Shown here in pieces: positions 1 to 5,801 of a stretch of DNA of 9,127 nt. This stretch comes from Leptolyngbya sp. SIO4C1 (lineage in GTDB: Bacteria > Cyanobacteriota > Cyanobacteriia > Phormidesmidales > Phormidesmidaceae), in contig JAAHIA010000187.1 in the NCBI GenBank assembly GCA_010671975.1, positions 1 to 9,127 of the forward strand. The letters run 5' to 3'. The position numbers were made by a program, and so were the translations under genes. The notes under the pieces are model-generated. The model searched no databases, was not told the origin of the DNA, and saw only the letters and a list, made by a program, of their open reading frames with translations. Numbering within the stretch: the stretch's first letter is position 1; each line of letters starts with the position of its first letter.

Positions 1-202
1 TGTTTTCTTTATCGAATCCGTATATCTTATATCTTTCTATCTTTCCATCTTTTGAAAGCAAAAAAACTGAAATTACTTGAGGCTTAATTTTTTTATAAAT
101 ACATTCAAAAGCTTCATCGAACACGTCATCAACACTTTCATATGTCAATATTCTATTGCCAAATTTTCTTAGATTTAGAATATCTTCAAGAGAAATTGAC
201 AT
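1..202 (-). CDS. GAF-like sensor protein, N-terminal part (runs off the left edge)
   Basis: The first 67 codons are visible, reading from the ATG at 202 down to base 1 without a stop; the rest lies outside the window. The start follows a GAGG ribosome-binding site three bases upstream. The protein begins MSISLEDILNLRKFGNRIL, predicted helical and acidic to about residue 40. It continues with the beta-strand-like pattern VISVFLLSKDGKIERYKIYGF (residues 43-63). This resembles the first strands of a GAF domain, a small-molecule or chromophore-binding fold found in many cyanobacterial sensors and cyclases. The output domain is not visible, so the function is unknown. Composition is striking: 27 % G+C over bases 1-180, with many AAA, ATA and TTT codons, unlike every other gene here. 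That suggests horizontal acquisition. The GAF call is pattern recognition only. Confidence 0.6.
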   Translation of the reverse strand, partial: MSISLEDILNLRKFGNRILTYESVDDVFDEAFECIYKKIKPQVISVFLLSKDGKIERYKIYGFDKEN

Positions 203-706
203 GACCTCACACAATCCTTACTATTAAGCCTAGAATGCAATGCAGAATTTAATAAATGAAGATTCAAGCTACGTACACTCTATCTAGTATTAATTTTGCT
301 GCTTGTAATACTTTTTAACTCTGTAATTACACAACAGATTACATAAAATGAGCCGTACATTTGGAGTTATCACTATAGTTTCCATAATTTTTGGATATAT
401 CTCCAACTCAAAGATACTTCAGATTTAGAGCTATTTAAACAAACTTCACGATGATTAAAGCACAGCAGTACGAATGATCTGTCAATGGGCTAAAACAGGT
501 TTACTTGATTTTTTCCTATTATTCTTTTCCACAAAAAATAAGGCAGTAGCGAACGACACGAACTGCCTTACTTCTAAAGATGTGCTTTCTATGCTTTCAA
601 GGCTGCTTGCCTTTAAAGTATTTGAGATTGCTTCAATAAGGGGGTGTTGAGCCTGCCAAAGTTCCAAGCTCAACTAAACAAACAAGATAAGCTTGAGCTA
701 GAGAAT
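203..706. other. AT-rich intergenic region
   Basis: About 500 bases without a convincing gene lie between the GAF-like gene and the Ig-like gene. The part up to ~530 is AT-rich and has stops in all frames. The only sizeable open frame (482-673, minus) would need a TTG start directly after a TAG stop, and it contains a strong terminator hairpin, so I do not call it. The interval should hold the promoter of the GAF-like gene, though I find no clear -35/-10 pair, and the 3' end of the minus-strand operon to the right. TTGGAG (361-366) and CTCCAA (401-406) form a weak inverted repeat. Confidence 0.6.
532..570 (-). terminator. Rho-independent terminator of the minus-strand envelope operon
   Basis: On the minus strand TAAGGCAGT (570-562) pairs perfectly with ACTGCCTTA (547-539) across a 14-base loop. 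A run of T (538-533) follows immediately, so the layout is that of an intrinsic terminator: a 9-bp stem, then TTTTTT. It lies about 140 bases downstream of the stop of the Ig-like gene at 707, with no other gene between, so it most likely ends that transcript. Read on the plus strand it has no T tract on the correct side, so it is one-directional. Confidence 0.75.
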
Positions 707-1765
707 CTACTGCTGCTCTAGCATCAGCTGCGTCACAGCGCTGACCTCGTTGTCTAAACGAGCCACGGCTTCAACCTCGTATTGAGTGCCAGAGCTCACA
801 ACCAGCGGGGCCGGTACGCGAATGCTAAATTCGCCATTCATATCAGCAATCACCGTCTCATCTACCAGCTGAGTCGCCCCAACGTTCAAAAAGCCTCCCA
901 CCAGCGGCGTGCTCGCGTTCACCTCAATCTCAACGGTCGCGCTGGGACGGGTGCGCCCCGTCAGCGTGAAGCCGCGCGAGGCAATCTGCTCACCGCTGCT
1001 GTGGCTGGTGAATTCTGGCTTGAGGCTGCTGACGGCGGTCTCCACGGGCGTATCGGCTGCCGCCTGGTCGGGCTCTGCGGCCGTGGCATCGGTTGAGACG
1101 GCGCTAGTGCTGACTACCACCGGCTGAGCCGCCGCTGCATAGATAGTCTGCTCGCCGCGCCGCAGCTGACCAACAGCAATACTTTCGCGATTGCCAGAAA
1201 GCGAGCCATAGCTGGCCACATAGACGCCAGGAGAGACTTCCTGCGCCTGAATTTCTCTGACCATGCTGCCATCTTCAATCAGCAGCACAGAAGCCTGAGC
1301 GCCGGGAGTACCGTTAATAGTCGCTAGCAGAGTAGCTTCGTCAGCTAGCGGTTCAACGGCGTTGTGCGTGACGCTGTTGATTGCCAACTCTGGCTGCGGT
1401 GCGGCCGTTGCAAAGCTCCAGCTGGCAACGCGCCGCTGTCCTTGAATGTTGCTGTACTCTACCTGCACGCGGTGCTGCCCCGGGCTGAGCGGCTGCGCTG
1501 GCCGATAGCTAAAAAAGTTTTGAGTAATCGAGCTGTTGGCTGTCACATCTTGGCCGTCTAACAGAATGCGAACCGTGCTCACATCCACGCTGCCGCCGCT
1601 GCTGTCAAACAGGCCAGAAACCAGGGCATCAGCCGATGCGGCCTGGGCGTTGACGCTGGGTGTCACATCGACGATTCGCTGCGCCCTCGCTGCTGGCATC
1701 AGGCTCAGTCCGCTGACGAGGCCCGCCGTGCAAAGCAGTAAAAGTGAGTTTCTCATAATCATCAT
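707..1765 (-). CDS. Secreted Ig-like domain protein of unknown function
   Basis: A 352-residue exported protein. Residues 1-28 form a classical signal peptide: MMIMRN, a leucine-rich core, then ARA at 26-28 as the likely signal-peptidase site. The mature part looks like two or three beta-sandwich (bacterial Ig-like) modules. Residues ~30-120 hold VRILLDGQDVT, FFSYRPAQPLSPGQHRVQVE and RRVASWSF, typical of Ig-like repeats in bacterial surface proteins. A second module follows at ~125-215. An Ala/Thr/Pro-rich linker (~219-248) precedes a C-terminal module (~250-350). There is no catalytic motif, transmembrane anchor or lipobox. It should act in the periplasm or at the cell surface as an adhesive or structural module. 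The first ATG is preceded by AGGA at 10 bases, and two further ATGs follow within four codons. It is probably the last gene of the operon starting at 2625, with 103 bases to the zinc-ribbon gene. Confidence 0.85.
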   Translation of the reverse strand: MMIMRNSLLLLCTAGLVSGLSLMPAARAQRIVDVTPSVNAQAASADALVSGLFDSSGGSVDVSTVRILLDGQDVTANSSITQNFFSYRPAQPLSPGQHRVQVEYSNIQGQRRVASWSFATAAPQPELAINSVTHNAVEPLADEATLLATINGTPGAQASVLLIEDGSMVREIQAQEVSPGVYVASYGSLSGNRESIAVGQLRRGEQTIYAAAAQPVVVSTSAVSTDATAAEPDQAAADTPVETAVSSLKPEFTSHSSGEQIASRGFTLTGRTRPSATVEIEVNASTPLVGGFLNVGATQLVDETVIADMNGEFSIRVPAPLVVSSGTQYEVEAVARLDNEVSAVTQLMLEQQ

Positions 1766-1868
1766 AAAAAGTTTGTCCTAAAGGGTGAAGCATTGCTTTT
1801 CGGCAGATCCACCGCCCTAGACCATACCGGGCTGCCCCAGACGCTTACATCCCTCGTACGAGAGACTT

Positions 1869-2201
1869 TTACAGCAGCGCAATGGCCAAGCTAACCGCGA
1901 CAACGACCCCTAGCGCAATCCAACCTAGGTGACGCCGCCACCAGGGAATGCGATAGACAGCAGGCGGCGGCGTCACGGCGTTTACATCTTCATACAAGGT
2001 GCAAGTCTTGGCAGTTGGCCGCTGCGGAAAGTTGCAGGTGTCATCTAGGTGGTAGCGGCAGGTATCGCAAAGATAGGTATCCTGCTCGGCCCGGTAGAGC
2101 GTCATCCCCGGATGACCATAGGCTTTTAGTTCGAGTCGACAGTGCGGGCAGACAACCGCATCGGCAGCAACGGTCTGGTCGCAGCGGGGGCAGGTGGGCA
2201 T
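1869..2201 (-). CDS. Membrane-anchored double zinc-ribbon protein
   Basis: A 110-residue protein with eight cysteines and one C-terminal membrane helix. CPRC (4-7) with CPHC (18-21) is a zinc ribbon. A second set, CDTC (45-48), C56 and C67 within a region ending in CTLYED, may bind a second metal. Residues ~92-110 are strongly hydrophobic and follow WWRRH, so the zinc domain should face the cytoplasm with the protein anchored by its tail. I chose the ATG at 2201 because a perfect AGGAGG (2216-2211) sits nine bases upstream and translation there begins MPTCPRC; the frame stays open to 2273 but only with unrelated sequence inside the previous gene. The start lies four bases after the TAA of the TIGR03792-like gene, so the two should be translationally coupled. 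The role is unknown; similar zinc-ribbon proteins exist in cyanobacteria. Confidence 0.85.
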   Translation of the reverse strand: MPTCPRCDQTVAADAVVCPHCRLELKAYGHPGMTLYRAEQDTYLCDTCRYHLDDTCNFPQRPTAKTCTLYEDVNAVTPPPAVYRIPWWRRHLGWIALGVVVAVSLAIALL

Positions 2202-2205
2202 GGGC

Positions 2206-2625
2206 TTAATCCTCCTGTGGGCAGTACTCCTTCTCTTCAACCAGCTCGTAGTCCAACGCAAAAGCCTGATCAAATGCCTGCGTTACCCGATCGAGCGCCT
2301 CGACTGGAATCGACTTCCACTGCGATCGCGTCTCCCAGCGAATCACAAAAACAATTTCAGCTGGCTCAGCCGGATCGAGCCAGACCGCTTTATCGATAAA
2401 GCCGGGATACTGCTGCAGGGCCGGGGTCCAAATTTTGGCATCGGTTTCTAAATAGAGATTGCGCTGCTCGGGGGCCACTCTGATTTTGAGCCATTCGATC
2501 ACCATGCCAGATTGTAAAGATGAGGGTACAGTTCCAGCATAGGCAGGGCTGACCCAAACTGTCTGCCAGCTCCATAGGCAAGCGACTAGGCCCACAAGTA
2601 AGCCGCTCAGTAAGCGATGTCTCAT
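2206..2625 (-). CDS. Exported TIGR03792-like protein (ABM/ferredoxin-like fold)
   Basis: A 139-residue protein that I recognise as resembling TIGR03792, a family of unknown function reported from cyanobacteria and related to the antibiotic-biosynthesis-monooxygenase (dimeric alpha/beta barrel) fold. Residues 1-30 are a signal peptide ending in AYA, here placing the domain outside the cytoplasm or in the thylakoid lumen. The domain (~41-135) shows VIEWLKIRV, IWTPALQQYPGF, VFVIRW and SQWKSIPVE, as expected for the family. I chose the ATG at 2625 because it gives the signal peptide; the frame runs open to 2844 but that extension overlaps the divergent gene at 2693 and looks non-coding. An AGGG at 2640-2637 is only a weak ribosome-binding site. 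It is first in a minus-strand operon with the zinc-ribbon gene. No enzymatic activity should be assumed. Confidence 0.85.
   Translation of the reverse strand: MRHRLLSGLLVGLVACLWSWQTVWVSPAYAGTVPSSLQSGMVIEWLKIRVAPEQRNLYLETDAKIWTPALQQYPGFIDKAVWLDPAEPAEIVFVIRWETRSQWKSIPVEALDRVTQAFDQAFALDYELVEEKEYCPQED
2211..2216 (-). promoter_or_regulatory. Strong Shine-Dalgarno deciding the zinc-ribbon start
   Basis: AGGAGG on the minus strand lies inside the last codons of the TIGR03792-like gene, nine bases before the ATG at 2201. It fixes that start against the longer open frame and implies translational coupling between the two genes. Confidence 0.8.
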
Positions 2626-2692
2626 ACGGTAAACCGCCCTTCTAAGTCGTGCATATTTTGCCAGAATAAAGCCGTAGGCATCTTGGCGGGCT

Positions 2693-3016
2693 ATGGATAC
2701 ATCCAACTTTTTGCGGCAGCTCCTGATGATTGGCATCGGAACAACGTCGCTGGTTGCAGAGCGAGTGAGACAAATCAGCGAAGAATGGGTTCGCGACGGT
2801 CGGATCAATTCTGAGCAAGCCAAAGGATTTGTGGATGATTTCATGGCTCAGTTTAACGTCGATCAAAAAACGTTAGAAGAGCAAATGCAGCGCCAGGTTC
2901 GCAACATTCTGCAGGATTTGGGCGTTCCGCGCCAGACGGAGATGGATGAGCTGCGCGGCCGCTTAGATCGCTTAGAGCGGCAGCTGCGTGAGCTTGAAAA
3001 CAAGCTCTGGCGATAG
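2693..3016 (+). CDS. Phasin-like coiled-coil protein
   Basis: A 107-residue, almost wholly helical protein resembling small phasin-like proteins annotated in cyanobacteria. Residues ~5-22 (FLRQLLMIGIGTTSLVAERV) form an amphipathic or hydrophobic helix. EEWVRDGRINSEQAKGFVDD (30-49) is a typical phasin-like segment, and residues ~82-106 are heptad-patterned and rich in Arg, Glu and Leu (MDELRGRLDRLERQLRELE), a probable oligomerising coiled coil. Phasins coat polyhydroxyalkanoate granules, but no PHA genes are visible here, so a granule role is only a family-based possibility; a membrane-associated scaffold is equally plausible. The start at 2693 lacks a clear ribosome-binding site. The gene diverges from the TIGR03792-like gene across 67 bases, which must contain promoters for both. 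The FKBP gene follows after 59 bases on the same strand. Confidence 0.75.
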   Translation: MDTSNFLRQLLMIGIGTTSLVAERVRQISEEWVRDGRINSEQAKGFVDDFMAQFNVDQKTLEEQMQRQVRNILQDLGVPRQTEMDELRGRLDRLERQLRELENKLWR

Positions 3017-3061
3017 AAAGGCGTACACTAGAGTCTGAGTAATTCCAATACGAGGATTTAC

Positions 3062-3068
3062 GAGGAGG
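3062..3068 (+). promoter_or_regulatory. Shine-Dalgarno deciding the GTG start of the FKBP gene
   Basis: GAGGAGG lies seven bases before the GTG at 3076. It supports this GTG as the true start, which also gives a complete hydrophobic export signal. Confidence 0.8.
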
Positions 3069-3075
3069 ACTCACT

Positions 3076-3633
3076 GTGAGAGAAATTTTAATTAGCTTAG
3101 GCGTTCTCGTTGTCTGCTGCACGGTGCTGCTGGTGGCTCAGTTTACCGGATCTAGCGCAGTTGCCTCTAACTTAGAGGAGACAACCAGCAGCGGTACGCT
3201 GGTGGCCCAGACGGCTGATGACTTAATGCCCGAAGAGAGTACATCTGGAGAAAATATGACTGGAAGCGCTGCTGAATCAGGCGATGAAAACGTCGTAACC
3301 ACCCCTTCTGGCCTGAAGTACGTTGAGCTAGAAGAAGGTACCGGCGCGATGCCGCAGACCGGACAGACGGTGTATGTGCACTACACCGGTACGCTAGAAG
3401 ATGGCACCAAGTTTGACAGCTCGCGCGATCGCAATCAGCCGTTTGCCTTTCGCGTTGGCACCGGTCAGGTCATCAAAGGCTGGGATGAAGGCGTGGGCTC
3501 GATGCACGTAGGCGGCCGTCGCCAGCTGATTATTCCACCTGAGCTGGGCTACGGCGCTCGGGGGGCAGGCGGCGTGATTCCACCCAATGCCACGCTCATC
3601 TTTGATGTTGAGCTGCTGCGGATTGGCGGCTAG
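3076..3633 (+). CDS. Exported FKBP-type peptidyl-prolyl cis-trans isomerase
   Basis: A 185-residue enzyme that isomerises peptide bonds before proline and helps fold exported proteins. Residues 4-22 are a hydrophobic export signal; AVA at 28-30 is a plausible cleavage site, so the enzyme should act in the periplasm or thylakoid lumen. An acidic, Ser/Thr/Glu-rich linker covers ~31-72. The single FKBP domain spans ~73-184 and keeps the usual pocket residues: Y103 in VHYTG, F113-D114 in FDSSRD, F123/F125, V132-I133 in QVIKGW, W136, Y159 in LGYG and F176 in IFDVEL. It should therefore be active and bind FK506-type ligands. The CC at 14-15 lies in the hydrophobic core without a proper lipobox, so lipidation is unlikely. 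It starts with GTG behind a strong ribosome-binding site and ends before a HIP1-built hairpin. Confidence 0.95.
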   Translation: MREILISLGVLVVCCTVLLVAQFTGSSAVASNLEETTSSGTLVAQTADDLMPEESTSGENMTGSAAESGDENVVTTPSGLKYVELEEGTGAMPQTGQTVYVHYTGTLEDGTKFDSSRDRNQPFAFRVGTGQVIKGWDEGVGSMHVGGRRQLIIPPELGYGARGAGGVIPPNATLIFDVELLRIGG

Positions 3634-3672
3634 GGCTATCGAAGGCTTAGCTAGACAGCGGCTGAACTGAGC

Positions 3673-3697
3673 AGCGATCGCAGGCGCGATCGCTTTT
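3673..3697 (+). terminator. Hairpin built from two HIP1 octamers, probable terminator of the FKBP gene
   Basis: AGCGATCGC (3673-3681) and GCGATCGCT (3686-3694) pair over nine bases with a four-base AGGC loop, followed by TTTT (3694-3697). Each arm contains a complete HIP1 octamer. The site is 40 bases after the FKBP stop and 52 bases before the next gene. The short T run makes it a moderate intrinsic terminator. Because each arm is itself palindromic, cruciform or inter-strand forms are also possible. Confidence 0.6.
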
Positions 3698-3748
3698 GAG
3701 CAATCAGGCTGCATTTATAGGTCTAACAGCGTTGACGGGGTCAGTCAG

Positions 3749-4330
3749 ATGAAAGACTTCCTCAAGGTTGAAGTCACCAGCCGGCAGCAGTGGCGTGACT
3801 GGTTAGCGGCTAACCATCAGCAAGTAGAAAGTATCTGGCTGGTCACCTACAAGAAAGCAGCTGGCGATCGCTACCTGCCTTACGATGCCATCGTAGAAGA
3901 AGCTCTCTGCTATGGCTGGGTCGACAGCCTGCCTCGGGCTCTAGATGCTGAGCGCACAATGCTGCTGCTCTCTCCGCGTCGACCAGGCAGCGCTTGGTCC
4001 AAGCTCAACAAAGAGCGGGTGGCCCAGCTCAGCCAGGCAGGGCTCATGCAGCCAGCCGGTCTGGCTAAAGTTGAGCAGGCTAAGCAAGACGGCAGCTGGA
4101 TTTTTCTAGACGAGGTTGAGGCACTGCTTCTGCCCGATGACCTCAAGGCTGCCCTGGCCGGCTATCCAAATGCTGCTCGGCACTTCGATGCGTTCCCGGC
4201 TTCAGCCAAGCGGGGCATTCTGCAGTGGATTAAGTCGGCCAAGCGCAACAGCACTCGGACCCAGCGCATTGCTGAGACTGCGCGGCTGGCCGAACAAAAC
4301 CAGCGGGCAAATCAGTCTCGGGCTAGGTGA
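3749..4330 (+). CDS. YdeI/OmdA family protein
   Basis: A 193-residue soluble protein of the YdeI/OmpD-associated (OmdA) family, whose members have been linked to bacteriocin or peptide resistance but have no settled biochemical function. Family features are visible along its length: ESIWLVTYKK (27-36), the hallmark EEALCYGWVDS (50-60), SPRRPGSAWSKLNKERV (75-91), and the C-terminal FDAFPASAKRGILQWIKSAKRN (146-167) followed by TRTQRIAETARLAEQN (169-184). The length is normal for the family, and no signal peptide or membrane helix is seen. The ribosome-binding site before the ATG at 3749 is weak (ACGGGG at about 10 bases). It stands alone behind the HIP1 hairpin and runs head-on into the CYTH gene with three bases between the two stops, so their 3' ends probably overlap as transcripts. 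Confidence 0.9.
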   Translation: MKDFLKVEVTSRQQWRDWLAANHQQVESIWLVTYKKAAGDRYLPYDAIVEEALCYGWVDSLPRALDAERTMLLLSPRRPGSAWSKLNKERVAQLSQAGLMQPAGLAKVEQAKQDGSWIFLDEVEALLLPDDLKAALAGYPNAARHFDAFPASAKRGILQWIKSAKRNSTRTQRIAETARLAEQNQRANQSRAR

Positions 4331-4333
4331 GGT

Positions 4334-4804
4334 CTAGCGCTGCCAAGTTTGAAACGGCGCTTTGACCAAGCTGACGTTGTAATAGCGCGGATCGCCCGTC
4401 ACCTCTTCACCGATCCACTCGGGTAGCGCTAGCGCCTGGTCCTCGTGCTGCAGCTCCACTTCTGCCAGAACCAGGCCCGCATTTTCTGCCTCAAATTCAT
4501 CCACTTCCCAGACCACAGCACCTAGCGGAATTCGATAGCGAACCTTGTCGATAAAAGGCCGCTCGCAGAGCGTCGTCAGCATGGCCTGAGCTTCCTCAAC
4601 CGGAATAGCATATTCAAATTCCGGCCGAGTCAGGCCCTGGGCCAGTCCTTTGATGGTTAGGTAACCCTGATTGCCTACCGTCCGTACCCGCACGGTGCAC
4701 CGTCCCTGGGTGGGCAGGTAGCCCTGCCGGTAGCGCTGGCCCACCGCCAACCGTCGCCAGCGCTCATCTTTAACTAAAAATTTACGCTCAATCTCTTTAG
4801 GCAT
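4334..4804 (-). CDS. CYTH-domain protein (triphosphate tunnel metalloenzyme)
   Basis: A 156-residue single-domain CYTH protein. The family forms a beta-barrel tunnel that binds triphosphates with divalent metal; characterised members include inorganic triphosphatases, thiamine-triphosphatases and class IV adenylate cyclases. The signature EIERKFL gives the ExExK motif (E4, E6, K8). The paired basic residues R39 and R41, K52, E62/E64, K87 with R89, the WEVDEF strand (E100, D102, E103) and E115/E117 all fit tunnel residues, so it should be active. Small bacterial members of this size are more often triphosphatases than cyclases, but the substrate cannot be read from sequence. The start at 4804 gives the canonical N-terminus MPKEIERKF yet has no clear ribosome-binding site, and it lies 13 bases after the fructokinase stop, so translational reinitiation is likely. 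Confidence 0.9.
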   Translation of the reverse strand: MPKEIERKFLVKDERWRRLAVGQRYRQGYLPTQGRCTVRVRTVGNQGYLTIKGLAQGLTRPEFEYAIPVEEAQAMLTTLCERPFIDKVRYRIPLGAVVWEVDEFEAENAGLVLAEVELQHEDQALALPEWIGEEVTGDPRYYNVSLVKAPFQTWQR

Positions 4805-4817
4805 AGGGATTTAGCAG

Positions 4818-5774
4818 CTAGCGATGCAAAAATAAGAAGGCTTCGACCTCTTTAGGGGTAGGCTGCGCTGCGATCGCGCCGGCTCTGGTCGTGGTGAGAG
4901 CGCCCACGGCGCTGGCAAACCTTACGGCCGCTCGGGCCGTTTCAGCCGTCTGCAGGCTGTGGTGCCCGTGTCGATACAGCTGAGTTAAGAAACCAGCAAC
5001 AAAGGCGTCGCCGGCACCGGTTGTGTCTTCAACATCAACGGTGAAGCCAGGCAGCTCACCGACATGACCGCCTAGCCAGTAGCGACAGCCGGCTGCCCCA
5101 ACGGTCACGAGAACGCCGTCTAGATTGGGAAACTGGGCTGCGATCGCGCGCGGGTCGCGAGTCTCAAACAGCCAGATGGCTTCTTCAGCTGACAGCTTCA
5201 GCAGGTCTGCCTGCAGCAGCAGCGCGTGGATGCGCGTTGGCGCAGTCGCTGGCTGAGGCCAAAACATTGGTCGCCAGTTGATATCGACCATCACCCGCCC
5301 CTGCTGCTGCCTGGTGAGGGCAATGGCATGCTGCACCGCGGCCTGGGTCTCTTCATAGGCCAGAGAAATCGTGCCCAGCACCAGATACTTGACCTGAGCA
5401 AACAGGGCGGGCTCAATCGCGGTGGCTTGCAGATGCGCATCGGCAAAGTCATCCGGCAAAGTGGCCTCACCAAACCCGGCAAAGCTGCGATCGCCCTGCT
5501 CGTTTAGCAGCACCTGCACCTGCCGCGTCGGCAATGCCAGCTGCTGCACGCCGAGACTGCCCACGTTCAAATCGGCCAGCAGCTGCTTGAGCGCATGGCC
5601 CCAGCGATCGTCTCCGACCGCGCCAATAAACTCAGTTGGTACGCCCAAGCGCGCTAGCCCGCAGGCCACGTTGGCCGGTGCCCCGCCCGGCAGCGATTGC
5701 GCCTCCTCTTGAGCGACAGCCGTTACAAAACAGTCCACCAAGATTTCGCCTAGGCAAACAACCGAACCCCTCAC
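4818..5774 (-). CDS. PfkB-family carbohydrate kinase, probable fructokinase
   Basis: A 318-residue ribokinase/PfkB-fold kinase, most like fructokinases, which phosphorylate fructose to fructose-6-phosphate with ATP. The N-terminal LGEILVD opens the domain. PGGAPANVACGLARLG (29-44) is PfkB signature 1 at the sugar site; DINWRP (164-169) is typical of fructokinases. DTTGAGDAFVAGFL (250-263) is signature 2, with the catalytic base D256 and the anion hole. The length is normal and all key elements are intact. The start is a GTG at 5774, eight bases after GGAG; the nearby ATG at 5776 would hit TGA at once. It lies 26 bases after sds and 13 before the CYTH gene on the same strand, so it is the middle gene of a likely operon. 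In cyanobacteria such kinases usually serve sucrose breakdown; the substrate here is inferred. Confidence 0.9.
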   Translation of the reverse strand: MRGSVVCLGEILVDCFVTAVAQEEAQSLPGGAPANVACGLARLGVPTEFIGAVGDDRWGHALKQLLADLNVGSLGVQQLALPTRQVQVLLNEQGDRSFAGFGEATLPDDFADAHLQATAIEPALFAQVKYLVLGTISLAYEETQAAVQHAIALTRQQQGRVMVDINWRPMFWPQPATAPTRIHALLLQADLLKLSAEEAIWLFETRDPRAIAAQFPNLDGVLVTVGAAGCRYWLGGHVGELPGFTVDVEDTTGAGDAFVAGFLTQLYRHGHHSLQTAETARAAVRFASAVGALTTTRAGAIAAQPTPKEVEAFLFLHR

Positions 5775-5778
5775 ATCT

Positions 5779-5801
5779 GAGACTCCGTAGCAGCTAGTCT
5801 C
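5779..5801 (-). promoter_or_regulatory. Hairpin between sds stop and fructokinase ribosome-binding site
   Basis: On the minus strand GAGACT (5801-5796), starting with the last base of the sds TAG stop, pairs with AGTCTC (5784-5779) over an 11-base loop. The GGAG ribosome-binding site of the fructokinase (5786-5783) lies half in the stem. A ribosome ending sds would cover the left arm and free this site, a layout that would couple the two genes. Confidence 0.4.

Noticed and set aside
203..215. A Yfr1 gene on the plus strand (CCTCACAC present)
   Set aside because: Only eight bases of the element occur, without the preceding ACT, flanking stems or a T-rich end; it is simply the complement of the GAF-like leader.
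482..673. 63-residue open frame on the minus strand
   Set aside because: It would start with TTG directly after a TAG, has no ribosome-binding site, and contains the 532-570 terminator hairpin in its middle. It resembles no family I know.
782..1561. Several plus-strand frames inside the Ig-like gene
   Set aside because: They are antisense shadows; the minus-strand product has a signal peptide and coherent beta modules.
2202..2273. N-terminal extension of the zinc-ribbon frame
   Set aside because: The AGGAGG at 2211-2216 and the family-like MPTCPRC start favour the ATG at 2201; the extension is out-of-frame sequence of the upstream gene.
2626..2844. N-terminal extension of the TIGR03792-like frame
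   Set aside because: It overlaps the divergent phasin-like gene and would bury the signal peptide starting at the ATG at 2625.
5226..5712. Frames antisense to or overlapping the fructokinase
   Set aside because: The PfkB signatures in the minus-strand frame make these shadows.
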